Assembly: GCA_900549705.1 (NCBI GenBank)
Contig: URPI01000080.1
Coordinates: 1 to 9,778 of the forward strand
Length of the DNA stretch: 9,778 bases
Direction: 5' to 3'
Source of the DNA: an uncultured Eubacteriales bacterium
Lineage (GTDB): Bacteria > Bacillota > Clostridia > Oscillospirales > Oscillospiraceae
Under the pieces are notes generated by a model. It made no database searches and was not told where the DNA came from. It saw only the letters and a list, made by a program, of their open reading frames with translations. A program made the translations under genes and the position numbers. This document shows, piece by piece, positions 1 through 6,417 of this stretch; the first letter of the stretch is position 1, and every line of letters begins with the position of its first letter.

Positions 1-2956
1 CCTGACCGATGTTCATACGGGAAGGCACGCCCAGGGGGTTCAGCACGATGTCCAGGGGGGTACCATCGGGCAGGAAGGGCATATCCTCCTCGGGCAGCAC
101 ACGGGACACAACGCCCTTGTTGCCGTGACGACCAGCCATCTTATCGCCCACGGAAATCTTTCTCTTCTGGGCAATATACACCCGGACGGACTTGGTAACG
201 CCGGGAGCCAGCTCATCGGAATTCTCCTTGGTGAATACCTTCACGTCCACCACGATGCCGCTTTCGCCGTGAGGCACCTTCAGGGAGGTGTCGCGGACTT
301 CTCTTGCCTTTTCACCGAAGATGGCACGGAGCAGACGCTCCTCGGGGGTCAGCTCGGTCTCGCCCTTGGGGGTGACCTTACCAACCAGATAGTCGCCGGA
401 ATGAACCTCGGCACCCACGCGGATGATGCCGTTCTCGTCCAGATCCTTCAGGGCATCCTCACCCACGTTGGGAATATCCCGGGTGATTTCCTCGGGTCCC
501 AGCTTGGTGTCACGGGCCTCGGTCTCATGCTCCTCGATGTGGATGGAGGTGAACACATCCTCCCGCACCAGGCGCTCGTTGAGCAGGATGGCATCCTCGT
601 AGTTGTAGCCCTCCCAGGTAACGAAGCCAATCAGCACGTTCTTGCCCAGTGCCACCTCGCCGCCGGAGCAGCTGGGGCCGTCGGCAATAATCTGCTCGGT
701 ATCCACACGCTCGCCAACCACACAGTTGGGGCGCTGGTTGATGCAGGTGCCGGCGTTGGAGCGGGCAAACTTGGTCAGGTGGTAGGTGGCGGTTTCGCCA
801 TCGTCATAGCGCACGGAGATGTCCGTTGCAGAGACGGCGGTAATCACGCCGGGCTTCTTGGCCTTGATGCACACCTCGCTGTCCACAGCGGCCTTGTGCT
901 CGATGCCGGTGGCAACCACAGGAGGCTCGGTGGTCAGCAGAGGAACGGCCTGACGCTGCATATTTGCGCCCATCAGAGCACGGTTGGCGTCGTCGTTCTG
1001 CAGGAAGGGAATGAAGGAGGTAGCAATGGAAATCATCATTCTGGGGGACACGTCAACATAGTCAATCATGCTGCGGTCAACCTCGATGATTTCGTTGCGG
1101 TGGCGGCAGGTGATACGGGCATTGGCAAGGCAGCCGTTCTCGTCCAGAGGCTCACTGGCCTGACCAACGTAGTAATCATCCTCCACGTCAGCAGTCATAT
1201 ACTCCACATCCCGGGTGACAAAGCCGGTGGCCTTGTCCACCTTCCGGTAGGGAGCTTCCACAAAGCCATACTCGTTGATTCTGGCAAAGGTAGCCAGATA
1301 GTTAATCAGGCCGATGTTGGGGCCTTCAGGGGTCTCGATGGGGCACATACGGCCATAGTGGGTGTAGTGAATGTCTCGCACATCGAAGGAAGCGCGGTCA
1401 CGGCTCAGACCACCGGGGCCAAGAGCGGACAGACGGCGCTTGTGGGTCAGCTCAGCCAAGGGGTTGTTCTGATCCATGAACTGAGACAGAGGGGAGGAGC
1501 CAAAGAACTCCTTGATCACAGCAGTCACAGGCCGGATGTTAATCAGGCTCTGAGGGGTGACGGAATCCAGATCCTGCACGGTCATCCGCTCCCGGATGAC
1601 ACGATCCAGGCGGCTGAAGCCGATGCGGAACTGGTTTTGCAGCAGCTCGCCCACGCAGCGCAGGCGGCGGTTGCCCAGGTGGTCGATGTCATCGGGCGTG
1701 CCGATGCCCATGGCCACGCAGTTGAGGTAGTTGATGGAGGCCATGATGTCATCCACAATGATGTGGTTGGGAATCAGGTCATTCATCCGTTCCTCGATGG
1801 CTTCCTTCCAGCCGTCGGCGGGCACGGTATCCAGCATTTCCCGCAGGACGGAGAAACGCACCTTCTCTTTGATGCCGTACTGCTTGGGGTCGAAGTCCAC
1901 GAAGCCCGCCATGTCCACCATGTTGTTGGAGAACACCTTCACCTTGCTGTCACCGATGCGGACAACAGCCTCGTTCACGCCCTTGGCGCTGAGCTCATGG
2001 GCCTGGGTGCGGGAGATGAAGTCGCCGGGCATCACCAGGATTTCGCCGGTGATGGGGTCAACAATGGGCTCCGCCGCTTCCTGACCGGACAGGCGGCTCC
2101 AGATATCCATCTTCTTGTTGAACTTGTAGCGGCCAACCTTGGAAACATCGTAGCGGTGGGCATCAAACAGCAGCCCTTCCAGGTGGGCAGTAGCAGTCTC
2201 CACCGTGGGAGGCTCACCGGGACGCAGACGGCGGTAGATTTCCAGCAGGGAATCTTCCTTGGTCTTGCAGGGGTCTTTTTCCAGGGTCGCAATAATACGC
2301 TCGTCCTCACCGAACATTTCCTTGATCTGCTCGTCGGTGGTCACGCCCAAAGCCCGAATCAGGCTGGTGATGGGCAGCTTGCGGTTCTTATCGATACGCA
2401 CCCAGAAGACGTTGGCGTTGTCGGTCTCGTATTCCAGCCAAGCGCCGCGATAAGGGATGACGGTGGCGGTGTAGGTGTGCTGGTCGGCCTTGTCAACCTC
2501 ATGACCGTAATACATACCGGGGCTGCGGACAATCTGAGAAATGATGACGCGCTCTGCACCGTTAATCACAAAGGTGCCGCCATTGGTCATCACAGGGAAA
2601 TCGCCCATGAAGATTTCCTGCTCTTTGATTTCGCCGGTTTCGGTATTGCGCAGACGAATGCGCACCTTGATGGGCTTTGCGTAGGTGGTATCCCGCTCCT
2701 TGCACTCCTCGATGGTGTACTTGGGCTTGTCCTCCATGGTGTAATCCAGGAAACTCAGCTCCAGCTTACCGGAGAAGTCGGTGATGGTGCCCACATCCTT
2801 GAACACCTCGCGCAGACCTTCGTCCAGGAACCACTGGTAGGAGTCCTTCTGGATTTTCAGCATATTGGGGATTTCCAGAATTTCATCGTACTTTGCGTAG
2901 GACTTACGCATGGTCTTACCGAACATTACGTCCTTGACCATTGCCATATGGATCAT
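1..2956 (-). CDS. rpoB: RNA polymerase beta subunit, N-terminal 985 codons (C-terminus outside window)
   Basis: This is the catalytic beta subunit of DNA-directed RNA polymerase, cytoplasmic, forming the active-site cleft with beta'. The reading frame is open from 2956 to the left edge. The rifampicin region is at about 1405-1500, with residues SQFMDQNNPLAELTHKRRLS. D495, H505 and S510 (E. coli D516, H526, S531) are all the sensitive-type residues. Near the left edge are GDKMAGRHGNKG, carrying the two lysines that contact the nascent RNA and substrate, and SRMNIGQ. Compared with about 1190 residues in B. subtilis, roughly 200-250 C-terminal residues are missing. Three in-frame ATGs lie at 2956, 2947 and 2941. 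I chose 2956 because AAAGG at 2962-2966 sits 5 bases upstream; the others are 14 and 20 bases away. rpoC probably follows outside the window. A strong promoter lies at 3112-3140. Confidence 0.98.
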   Translation of the reverse strand, partial: MIHMAMVKDVMFGKTMRKSYAKYDEILEIPNMLKIQKDSYQWFLDEGLREVFKDVGTITDFSGKLELSFLDYTMEDKPKYTIEECKERDTTYAKPIKVRIRLRNTETGEIKEQEIFMGDFPVMTNGGTFVINGAERVIISQIVRSPGMYYGHEVDKADQHTYTATVIPYRGAWLEYETDNANVFWVRIDKNRKLPITSLIRALGVTTDEQIKEMFGEDERIIATLEKDPCKTKEDSLLEIYRRLRPGEPPTVETATAHLEGLLFDAHRYDVSKVGRYKFNKKMDIWSRLSGQEAAEPIVDPITGEILVMPGDFISRTQAHELSAKGVNEAVVRIGDSKVKVFSNNMVDMAGFVDFDPKQYGIKEKVRFSVLREMLDTVPADGWKEAIEERMNDLIPNHIIVDDIMASINYLNCVAMGIGTPDDIDHLGNRRLRCVGELLQNQFRIGFSRLDRVIRERMTVQDLDSVTPQSLINIRPVTAVIKEFFGSSPLSQFMDQNNPLAELTHKRRLSALGPGGLSRDRASFDVRDIHYTHYGRMCPIETPEGPNIGLINYLATFARINEYGFVEAPYRKVDKATGFVTRDVEYMTADVEDDYYVGQASEPLDENGCLANARITCRHRNEIIEVDRSMIDYVDVSPRMMISIATSFIPFLQNDDANRALMGANMQRQAVPLLTTEPPVVATGIEHKAAVDSEVCIKAKKPGVITAVSATDISVRYDDGETATYHLTKFARSNAGTCINQRPNCVVGERVDTEQIIADGPSCSGGEVALGKNVLIGFVTWEGYNYEDAILLNERLVREDVFTSIHIEEHETEARDTKLGPEEITRDIPNVGEDALKDLDENGIIRVGAEVHSGDYLVGKVTPKGETELTPEERLLRAIFGEKAREVRDTSLKVPHGESGIVVDVKVFTKENSDELAPGVTKSVRVYIAQKRKISVGDKMAGRHGNKGVVSRVLPEEDMPFLPDGTPLDIVLNPLGVPSRMNIGQ

Positions 2957-3031
2957 CACAGCCTTTCTTAACGAAATGTGTTGCTTACTTGATACGCCGG
3001 GAGCCGTTGTCGTTTGTTGTGAACTTCCCAC

Positions 3032-3060
3032 TTGACAGCTGACCCGCCCTGTGATAGAAT
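3032..3060 (+). promoter_or_regulatory. Near-consensus sigma-A promoter pointing away from rpoB
   Basis: On the plus strand TTGACA (3032-3037), a 17-base spacer and TAGAAT (3055-3060) match the consensus at 11 of 12 positions. Transcription would start near 3067 and run right, toward the terminator at 3159-3190. It faces the rpoB promoter head to head; the predicted starts (3067 and 3105) are only about 38 bases apart and transcribe across each other. No convincing protein gene follows, so a non-coding transcript is the simplest product. Confidence 0.6.
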
Positions 3061-3111
3061 GCTCTTGCTAGGATAGCCACAGAAGGGCATGGTATCACAC
3101 TATGGACTACC

Positions 3112-3140
3112 ATTTTATCCTATTTCCATTGATTTGTCAA
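3112..3140 (-). promoter_or_regulatory. Near-consensus sigma-A promoter for rpoB
   Basis: On the minus strand TTGACA (3135-3140) is followed by exactly 17 bases and TAAAAT (3112-3117), a match of 11 of 12 to the housekeeping consensus. Transcription would start near 3105, giving rpoB a leader of about 150 bases. No gene lies between this site and rpoB. A weaker minus-strand candidate (TTGTTC, 17 bases, CATAAT, 3311-3339) lies further upstream. Confidence 0.75.
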
Positions 3141-3158
3141 TTAGTTTTTCTGCTGTTT

Positions 3159-3190
3159 CGAGGACGGTTTCGTCCTCGGTTTTTTGTTTT
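3159..3190 (+). terminator. Intrinsic terminator, plus strand
   Basis: CGAGGACG (3159-3166) pairs perfectly with CGTCCTCG (3171-3178) around a GTTT loop. It is followed by G, TTTTTT, G, TTTTT to 3190. The T-run lies only on the plus-strand side, so it ends rightward transcription, as expected for the transcript starting near 3067. Confidence 0.75.
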
Positions 3191-3245
3191 TATGACGAAC
3201 TTTTCAGTACAGCCATCCCCACTCGGGATAGCTGCCATACAACTG

Positions 3246-3303
3246 CGACCCAGGAAGAAATGCTGCCGTTACAGCACATTCTTTCCTGGGTCGTTTTTGT
3301 TTT
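3246..3303 (+). terminator. Long hairpin with plus-strand T-run, second tandem terminator
   Basis: An 11-bp perfect stem (CGACCCAGGAA at 3246-3256 with TTCCTGGGTCG at 3283-3293) continues inward as an imperfect stem to a CCGTTA loop. A T-rich tail follows at 3294-3303. It would stop rightward transcription leaking past the first terminator. The stem base and tail (ACCCAGG ... CCTGGGTCGTTTT) closely resemble the terminator at 6418-6456 on the other side of the island. Confidence 0.55.
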
Positions 3304-3389
3304 CCCTGGTATTATGCTTTTTGCACCTGCGAAGAACAATTTTGAGGTTCGGATACGTCCAAATCGTCACTCAAACATTGTTCAAATCA

Positions 3390-3408
3390 TAAAAAGGCGC
3401 ATACACCT
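3390..3408 (-). terminator. Weak terminator candidate after secreted protein D
   Basis: Read on the minus strand, AGGTG, a TATG loop and CGCCT form a 5-bp stem (one U-G pair) followed by TTTTATG. It lies a few bases after the stop codon of the gene ending at 3413. The stem is short, so readthrough toward rpoB is plausible. Confidence 0.3.
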
Positions 3409-3412
3409 ACAC

Positions 3413-4333
3413 CTATTGAATCTGAAATTCCACATAATAGGTTTGCTGGTCGTGGAAATTCCTTGAAAGCGGCGGAATATTCTCGGGAGTAAATCGGTCA
3501 GTAACAAGAAGGCTGAGGCAATACTCTCCCTTTTCTAATTGACCGCAAATTTCATCCCAGCGAAGTTGCACCTCATTGGTTCCGCCCATGCACAATTCAA
3601 ATTGCGGATTGAAAGACACATTTCCAATGACTTTCCAATCTCCAGCGGAATAAATATGAACATTCGTGATGACAAGCTGACCAAACTGCTGCCCACCGGA
3701 TTGTTCAATTTCCACAGTCAACCCTGCATTATCTGTGGACAGCACCCGAAAATCCAGTCCCCAATCTTCCCTGTCAAGGAAGTAGTGATATGGCGTGGTC
3801 ATATCAAAGATTGCCGTGCTCATTTGTACAGGTTCTCCGGGAGCAGCGACCTGAAAAAGACGAATAAGGTATTCCTTGCCGTTTGGTGCCTCCAAGACAT
3901 CATTACAAAAGACCAGATTCATCTCAGGGTAGCAATATGTAAATTGCGTCAGTCCGTTTTTCGTCTGAGTGGTCTCCTGGCAGATTCCATCGCAGACATC
4001 CCGGCGTACATCAGCCAGAATTTCCTCCACCGTGAGCATTCCTTGGGAAATCGCTTCCTCCAGCTTCATCCGCTTTCCCTGCACCTCCACAGTCACGTTT
4101 TCAACGAAATGATATGAAATCTCATATTCCATTTCCTGGAAATTCCGAAAAAAACGCTCATTCAACTCTGGATAGTTATCCCCCAGCTGACCGGAAAGAG
4201 CCAGGGAATTATACAGTTCATCCGTTCGGTCAGCTTGAATCGTGCAATACCGCGCTGCTTCTGTATGGGTAATTGCACAGAAACACAGCAACACAGTAAG
4301 GAATATATTCAATAATGAGGTTAAAAATCTCAG
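3413..4333 (-). CDS. Exported protein D with C-terminal Ig-like domain
   Basis: No enzyme family recognised; no catalytic motif seen. Using the CTG start at 4333 the product is 306 residues. Residues 1-26 form a signal peptide (n-region MRFLTS, hydrophobic core, THTEA cleavage site). The middle (about 85-160) includes an acidic helical stretch (LEEAISQG, LTVEEILADV) and several cysteines. Residues about 190-306 (WGLDFRV, LTVEIEQSGG, LRWDEICGQLEKGEY, TYYVEFQI) match my memory of the bacterial Ig-like Big_14 type found in secreted or membrane-linked Firmicutes proteins. Start: AAGGAAGGAG at 4343-4352 stands 9 bases before CTG 4333. The first conventional start, TTG at 4312, has no nearby site and would lose the signal peptide's only positive residue. 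It is the last gene of the island, preceded by a 13-bp hairpin. Confidence 0.75.
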   Translation of the reverse strand: MRFLTSLLNIFLTVLLCFCAITHTEAARYCTIQADRTDELYNSLALSGQLGDNYPELNERFFRNFQEMEYEISYHFVENVTVEVQGKRMKLEEAISQGMLTVEEILADVRRDVCDGICQETTQTKNGLTQFTYCYPEMNLVFCNDVLEAPNGKEYLIRLFQVAAPGEPVQMSTAIFDMTTPYHYFLDREDWGLDFRVLSTDNAGLTVEIEQSGGQQFGQLVITNVHIYSAGDWKVIGNVSFNPQFELCMGGTNEVQLRWDEICGQLEKGEYCLSLLVTDRFTPENIPPLSRNFHDQQTYYVEFQIQ

Positions 4334-4354
4334 ATTAAAACACTCCTTCCTTCA

Positions 4355-4388
4355 TGTCCGCTGTCGCCTTTGTGAGCGACAGCGGACA
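4355..4388. repeat. Perfect 13-bp inverted repeat between secreted genes C and D
   Basis: TGTCCGCTGTCGC (4355-4367) and GCGACAGCGGACA (4376-4388) are perfect complements around an 8-base loop. The hairpin starts 5 bases after the stop of gene C and ends 2 bases before the ribosome binding site of gene D. Neither strand shows a T-run, so it is not a standard intrinsic terminator. It could protect the upstream mRNA or dampen translation of D. Confidence 0.8.
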
Positions 4389-4393
4389 AATGA

Positions 4394-5044
4394 TTAAATT
4401 GCACTAACAGAGGCTTTGTTATTCCCAACGGTAAGCGTAATTGTTCCCTCAAACGGAAGATAGTTGCTATACGCAGGACTGGGCGTAAATGTCGCCAAAT
4501 ATGATACATAGGCAGAACTATGAGCGTTTTCTGTATATTGGCATGAGCCGAAGCTGCACTGCGCAGTAGTGCAGTCGCACAGGTCACCGGCACTTGTAAT
4601 TTTATCATATTGCGAGTCGTAAATTGTGTATTTTACAGAGCTTGCCTGGAAAACTTCATCACTGTAGCTCATTGTAGCAGTAATGTACGTTGTGTAATCC
4701 GTTCCTCCTGTTGTTGAAGACGAGTATAGTGGATGCAATACAGGACTATATGCACTTCTTGCAATCATTACAAGACCGTCAGAATATTCCACATAGCTAA
4801 TCTGTTCGTTTTCTTTGAATTGACGTGTTTCAGAATGAATTACACACCGCTCTCCAACGGTACTCCGCGTATAATTACGGATGCCTACGCCGTGAATTTT
4901 CGACGAATACTCGGGAAAAATTTCACAAGCTTCCTGAATAAGTTTATCGCGAGTAATGTTCTGAGCAGAATTAGCACATACGGTAATGTAAAGCGAAGAT
5001 GTAAGGAGCAGCACCGCTAAAAATGCTACGATAATTTTTTTCAT
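4394..5044 (-). CDS. Small secreted cysteine-containing protein C, function unknown
   Basis: I do not recognise the family. The 216-residue product starts with a clear Sec signal peptide (MKKIIVAFLAVLLL, likely cleaved near ANSA, residue 27). The mature part has a short helical start (TRDKLIQEACEIFPEYSSKI), then Ser/Thr/Tyr-rich, probably beta-stranded sequence. Six cysteines remain at 40, 67, 156, 158, 163 and 168; the last four are clustered (LCDCTTAQCSFGSC), suggesting disulfides or a metal-binding loop. No lipobox, anchor or protease motif is seen. The frame is open upstream to 5095, but GGAG is placed correctly for ATG 5044 and the preceding 17 codons do not look like protein. A 244-base gap separates it from gene B, so it may have its own promoter; I found no convincing one. 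Gene D follows after 60 bases. Confidence 0.8.
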   Translation of the reverse strand: MKKIIVAFLAVLLLTSSLYITVCANSAQNITRDKLIQEACEIFPEYSSKIHGVGIRNYTRSTVGERCVIHSETRQFKENEQISYVEYSDGLVMIARSAYSPVLHPLYSSSTTGGTDYTTYITATMSYSDEVFQASSVKYTIYDSQYDKITSAGDLCDCTTAQCSFGSCQYTENAHSSAYVSYLATFTPSPAYSNYLPFEGTITLTVGNNKASVSAI

Positions 5045-5288
5045 TTCTTTTTCTCCTTTTTTCGAGCCTCTCAATGAGACAGATCTGTGAATCAAGTCAT
5101 TGTACTATTTTTTCTTGATTGCTCTCCGAACTTCCTATGCTTGCCAAAGCAACCCCAGAAATAAAAACCGTGCGGAACCTTGGTGTTGTAATTTTCACGC
5201 ATACGCGAACCAGTATTTAGTGCATTCCTTGGCAGCACATGTTCCATAGGCATATCCTTTGTTGCTTCTATTGCAAACAAGGATTCTG
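5045..5288. other. Unexplained 244-base gap inside the island
   Basis: This gap between genes B and C is much longer than the 17- and 60-base spacings elsewhere in the cluster. I see no convincing terminator, tRNA or promoter. The minus strand has TACAAT shortly before gene C but no good -35 partner. A 51-codon minus-strand frame (5092-5247, AAAGG 8 bases before its ATG) exists, but its composition does not look like a protein. Confidence 0.5.
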
Positions 5289-5744
5289 TTAGTAGTTCAC
5301 GAATCCAGACGCTTGCACTTCTGTAGCAGAATGATTCCATATCTGGAACGTGTAATTTCCGCTGGTACTAACCTGTATTGTCTTGTCTACGCTTCCGCTT
5401 GTTACGTTAAAACAATAATACGCCCCATCTGGTGCAATTAGCCCAAAATCAACGCTTGCAGAAAATGGCGAGTAAGACGCTTTGATTGTAACTGTCTCTC
5501 CAGCTGCCAAAGGGAAGCTGCTATTCGCTCGTGCCTTCGCATTTGCCGGAATACTTAAGTTGAAAGATTCCGTAGCAATGGGGCAAATATTATTTTCCAA
5601 ATAGTTCCCATATTCAGTTTCAAAGTTAACAACGTGGCATTCAAAAGAGATTGTTTGACATTCCTCCGCCCTTGCAGAAATAGCAGCTGTTCCCAACATC
5701 AACGCGCAGACGAGTCCCAAGCAGATTACGTTTTTTGCCTTCAT
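5289..5744 (-). CDS. Small secreted beta-sandwich-like protein B, function unknown
   Basis: The product is 151 residues with a Sec signal peptide (MKAKNVICLGLVCALMLG, cleavage likely after ISARA, residue 27). The mature protein is about 124 residues with cysteines at 29, 36, 54 and 111. The C-terminal half has alternating beta strands (GETVTIKASYS, SASVDFGLIAPDG, KTIQVSTSGNYTFQIWNHS, ASGFVNY). This resembles small secreted Firmicutes proteins with a jelly-roll or Ig-like appearance; I cannot name a family. No catalytic residues stand out, so a binding or structural role outside the cell is the most I would infer. AAGGAGGTG sits 6 bases before ATG 5744; the longer frame to 5765 would start before this site and is rejected. 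It begins 17 bases after the regulator stop codon, so the two are probably co-transcribed. Confidence 0.82.
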   Translation of the reverse strand: MKAKNVICLGLVCALMLGTAAISARAEECQTISFECHVVNFETEYGNYLENNICPIATESFNLSIPANAKARANSSFPLAAGETVTIKASYSPFSASVDFGLIAPDGAYYCFNVTSGSVDKTIQVSTSGNYTFQIWNHSATEVQASGFVNY

Positions 5745-5761
5745 ATGCTCCACCTCCTTTC

Positions 5762-6232
5762 TCAAGGGAATTTATCAAAAGAGAATGTGTACGTTGTGCA
5801 GTCATCTTCCTCAACAACGATCAAATCCTCTATTGGTACAACCTGGTTCTGATTTTTGTTCTGAATCGATGCTACAGTCAAAATCGATGCAATCACAGCC
5901 GCCACAATTGCATCAACCACAAATAACAATAACATCATCGATTTTCGTGTTTTCGGCGTATGATTCTTACTCACTGAAATCGGTGCCCGTTCTTCATGGA
6001 TTTGAACCGTACCATCATTCAGCTCATTCAGCAAGTAATCAACGGTAACGCCGTACAGTTCGCTCAAAACCTTCAGGTTATCCGTGCTTGGTACAGCCGT
6101 GCCAACCTCCCACCTGGATATTGCCTGGCGGGACACATTCAGCTTTTCTGCCAAATCCATTTGTGTGAGTCCCTTTTGCTTTCTCAGGGAGAGCAATTTT
6201 GCAGATAAATTCATTTGGATGTCTGTGCCCAT
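5762..6232 (-). CDS. Membrane-anchored Cro/CI-type (XRE) transcriptional regulator
   Basis: The protein is 156 residues. Residues 9-67 form a helix-turn-helix of the Cro/CI (XRE) type; the motif residues (KQKGLTQMDLAEKLNVSRQA, then ISRWEVG) are textbook. Residues about 98-123 are a single hydrophobic helix (MMLLLFVVDAIVAAVIASIL) preceded by basic residues (PKTRK), which predicts a cytoplasmic DNA-binding head and an outside tail. The tail is about 33 residues, acidic, and ends in SFDKFP. It could sense an envelope signal or partner; that is inference. GGGAGG at 6244-6249 is 11 bases before ATG 6232. The frame is open to 6283 but has no better start. Gene B follows after 17 bases. An inverted repeat at 6251-6276, between promoter and gene, is a candidate autoregulatory site. 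Confidence 0.88.
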   Translation of the reverse strand: MGTDIQMNLSAKLLSLRKQKGLTQMDLAEKLNVSRQAISRWEVGTAVPSTDNLKVLSELYGVTVDYLLNELNDGTVQIHEERAPISVSKNHTPKTRKSMMLLLFVVDAIVAAVIASILTVASIQNKNQNQVVPIEDLIVVEEDDCTTYTFSFDKFP

Positions 6233-6250
6233 TTTATTTTTTTCCTCCCA

Positions 6251-6276
6251 AATGTAAACCAATTTCCCTTTACATT
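6251..6276. promoter_or_regulatory. Inverted repeat next to the regulator's ribosome binding site (candidate operator)
   Basis: AATGTAAA (6251-6258) and TTTACATT (6269-6276) are perfect 8-bp arms around a 10-base spacer. The site lies in the leader, 1 base upstream of the GGGAGG ribosome binding site and about 40 bases downstream of the predicted start. It could be a binding site for the encoded HTH protein (XRE proteins often repress themselves) or an RNA hairpin that affects translation. Confidence 0.45.
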
Positions 6277-6319
6277 CTGGCAATCTACAGTTGCATGAAT
6301 GTTTTTTCTTACAAAAAGG

Positions 6320-6348
6320 ATTATATCACACCTCCGAATTTCGTACAA
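6320..6348 (-). promoter_or_regulatory. Sigma-A promoter for the regulator/secreted-protein cluster
   Basis: On the minus strand TTGTAC (6343-6348), a 17-base spacer and a perfect TATAAT (6320-6325) are present, with an extended -10 TG one base upstream of TATAAT. Transcription would start near 6313, about 80 bases before ATG 6232. No other gene separates it from the regulator. Confidence 0.75.
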
Positions 6349-6417
6349 TCAGTTTTATATTTTATTTGTTTGCTTATAAAAAACCGCACCCTAAATGAAT
6401 TGACCGCAAAAAGCACA

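Larger units (their letters stand above)
3067..3190 (+). ncRNA. Candidate small structured RNA, antisense to the start of the rpoB leader
   Basis: A transcript of about 120 bases is bounded by the promoter at 3032-3060 and an intrinsic terminator ending near 3190. Its 5' half can fold into a compact three-way junction. Stem P1 pairs TAGGATA (3069-3075) with TATCCTA (3116-3122). A small arm pairs GCC (3076-3078) with GGC (3086-3088). Stem P3 pairs ATGGTA (3089-3094) with TACCAT (3108-3113). P1 begins within a few bases of the predicted transcription start. I do not recognise a known riboswitch, ribozyme or 6S/SRP family. Overlapping plus-strand frames (from 3089 and 3102) have no good ribosome binding site and run through both hairpins, so coding is unlikely. 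Existence and function are inferred. Confidence 0.45.

Noticed and set aside
1405..1500. Rifampicin-resistance substitution in rpoB
   Set aside because: D495, H505 and S510 (E. coli D516, H526, S531) and the rest of the cluster are all of the sensitive type.
125..2971. A 948-codon plus-strand open frame over most of rpoB
   Set aside because: It lies entirely antisense to rpoB, which is unmistakable on the other strand, and its His/Val/Gly-rich product has no recognisable domain. GC-rich codon choice in rpoB removes stops from the opposite frame.
3211..3233. Hairpin AGCCATCCC/GGGATAGCT as a further terminator
   Set aside because: It has one mismatch on the plus strand (a U-G pair on the minus strand) and no T-run follows on either side.
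3089..3466. Plus-strand frames of 125 and 96 codons before the island
   Set aside because: No ribosome binding site in place, no recognisable protein features beyond chance hydrophobicity, and both read straight through two terminator hairpins.
5092..5340. Minus-strand frame of 82 codons in the gap between genes B and C
   Set aside because: It begins inside gene B in another frame. A shorter version from ATG 5247 has a passable ribosome binding site, but the product has no signal, repeat or domain and looks like translated non-coding DNA.
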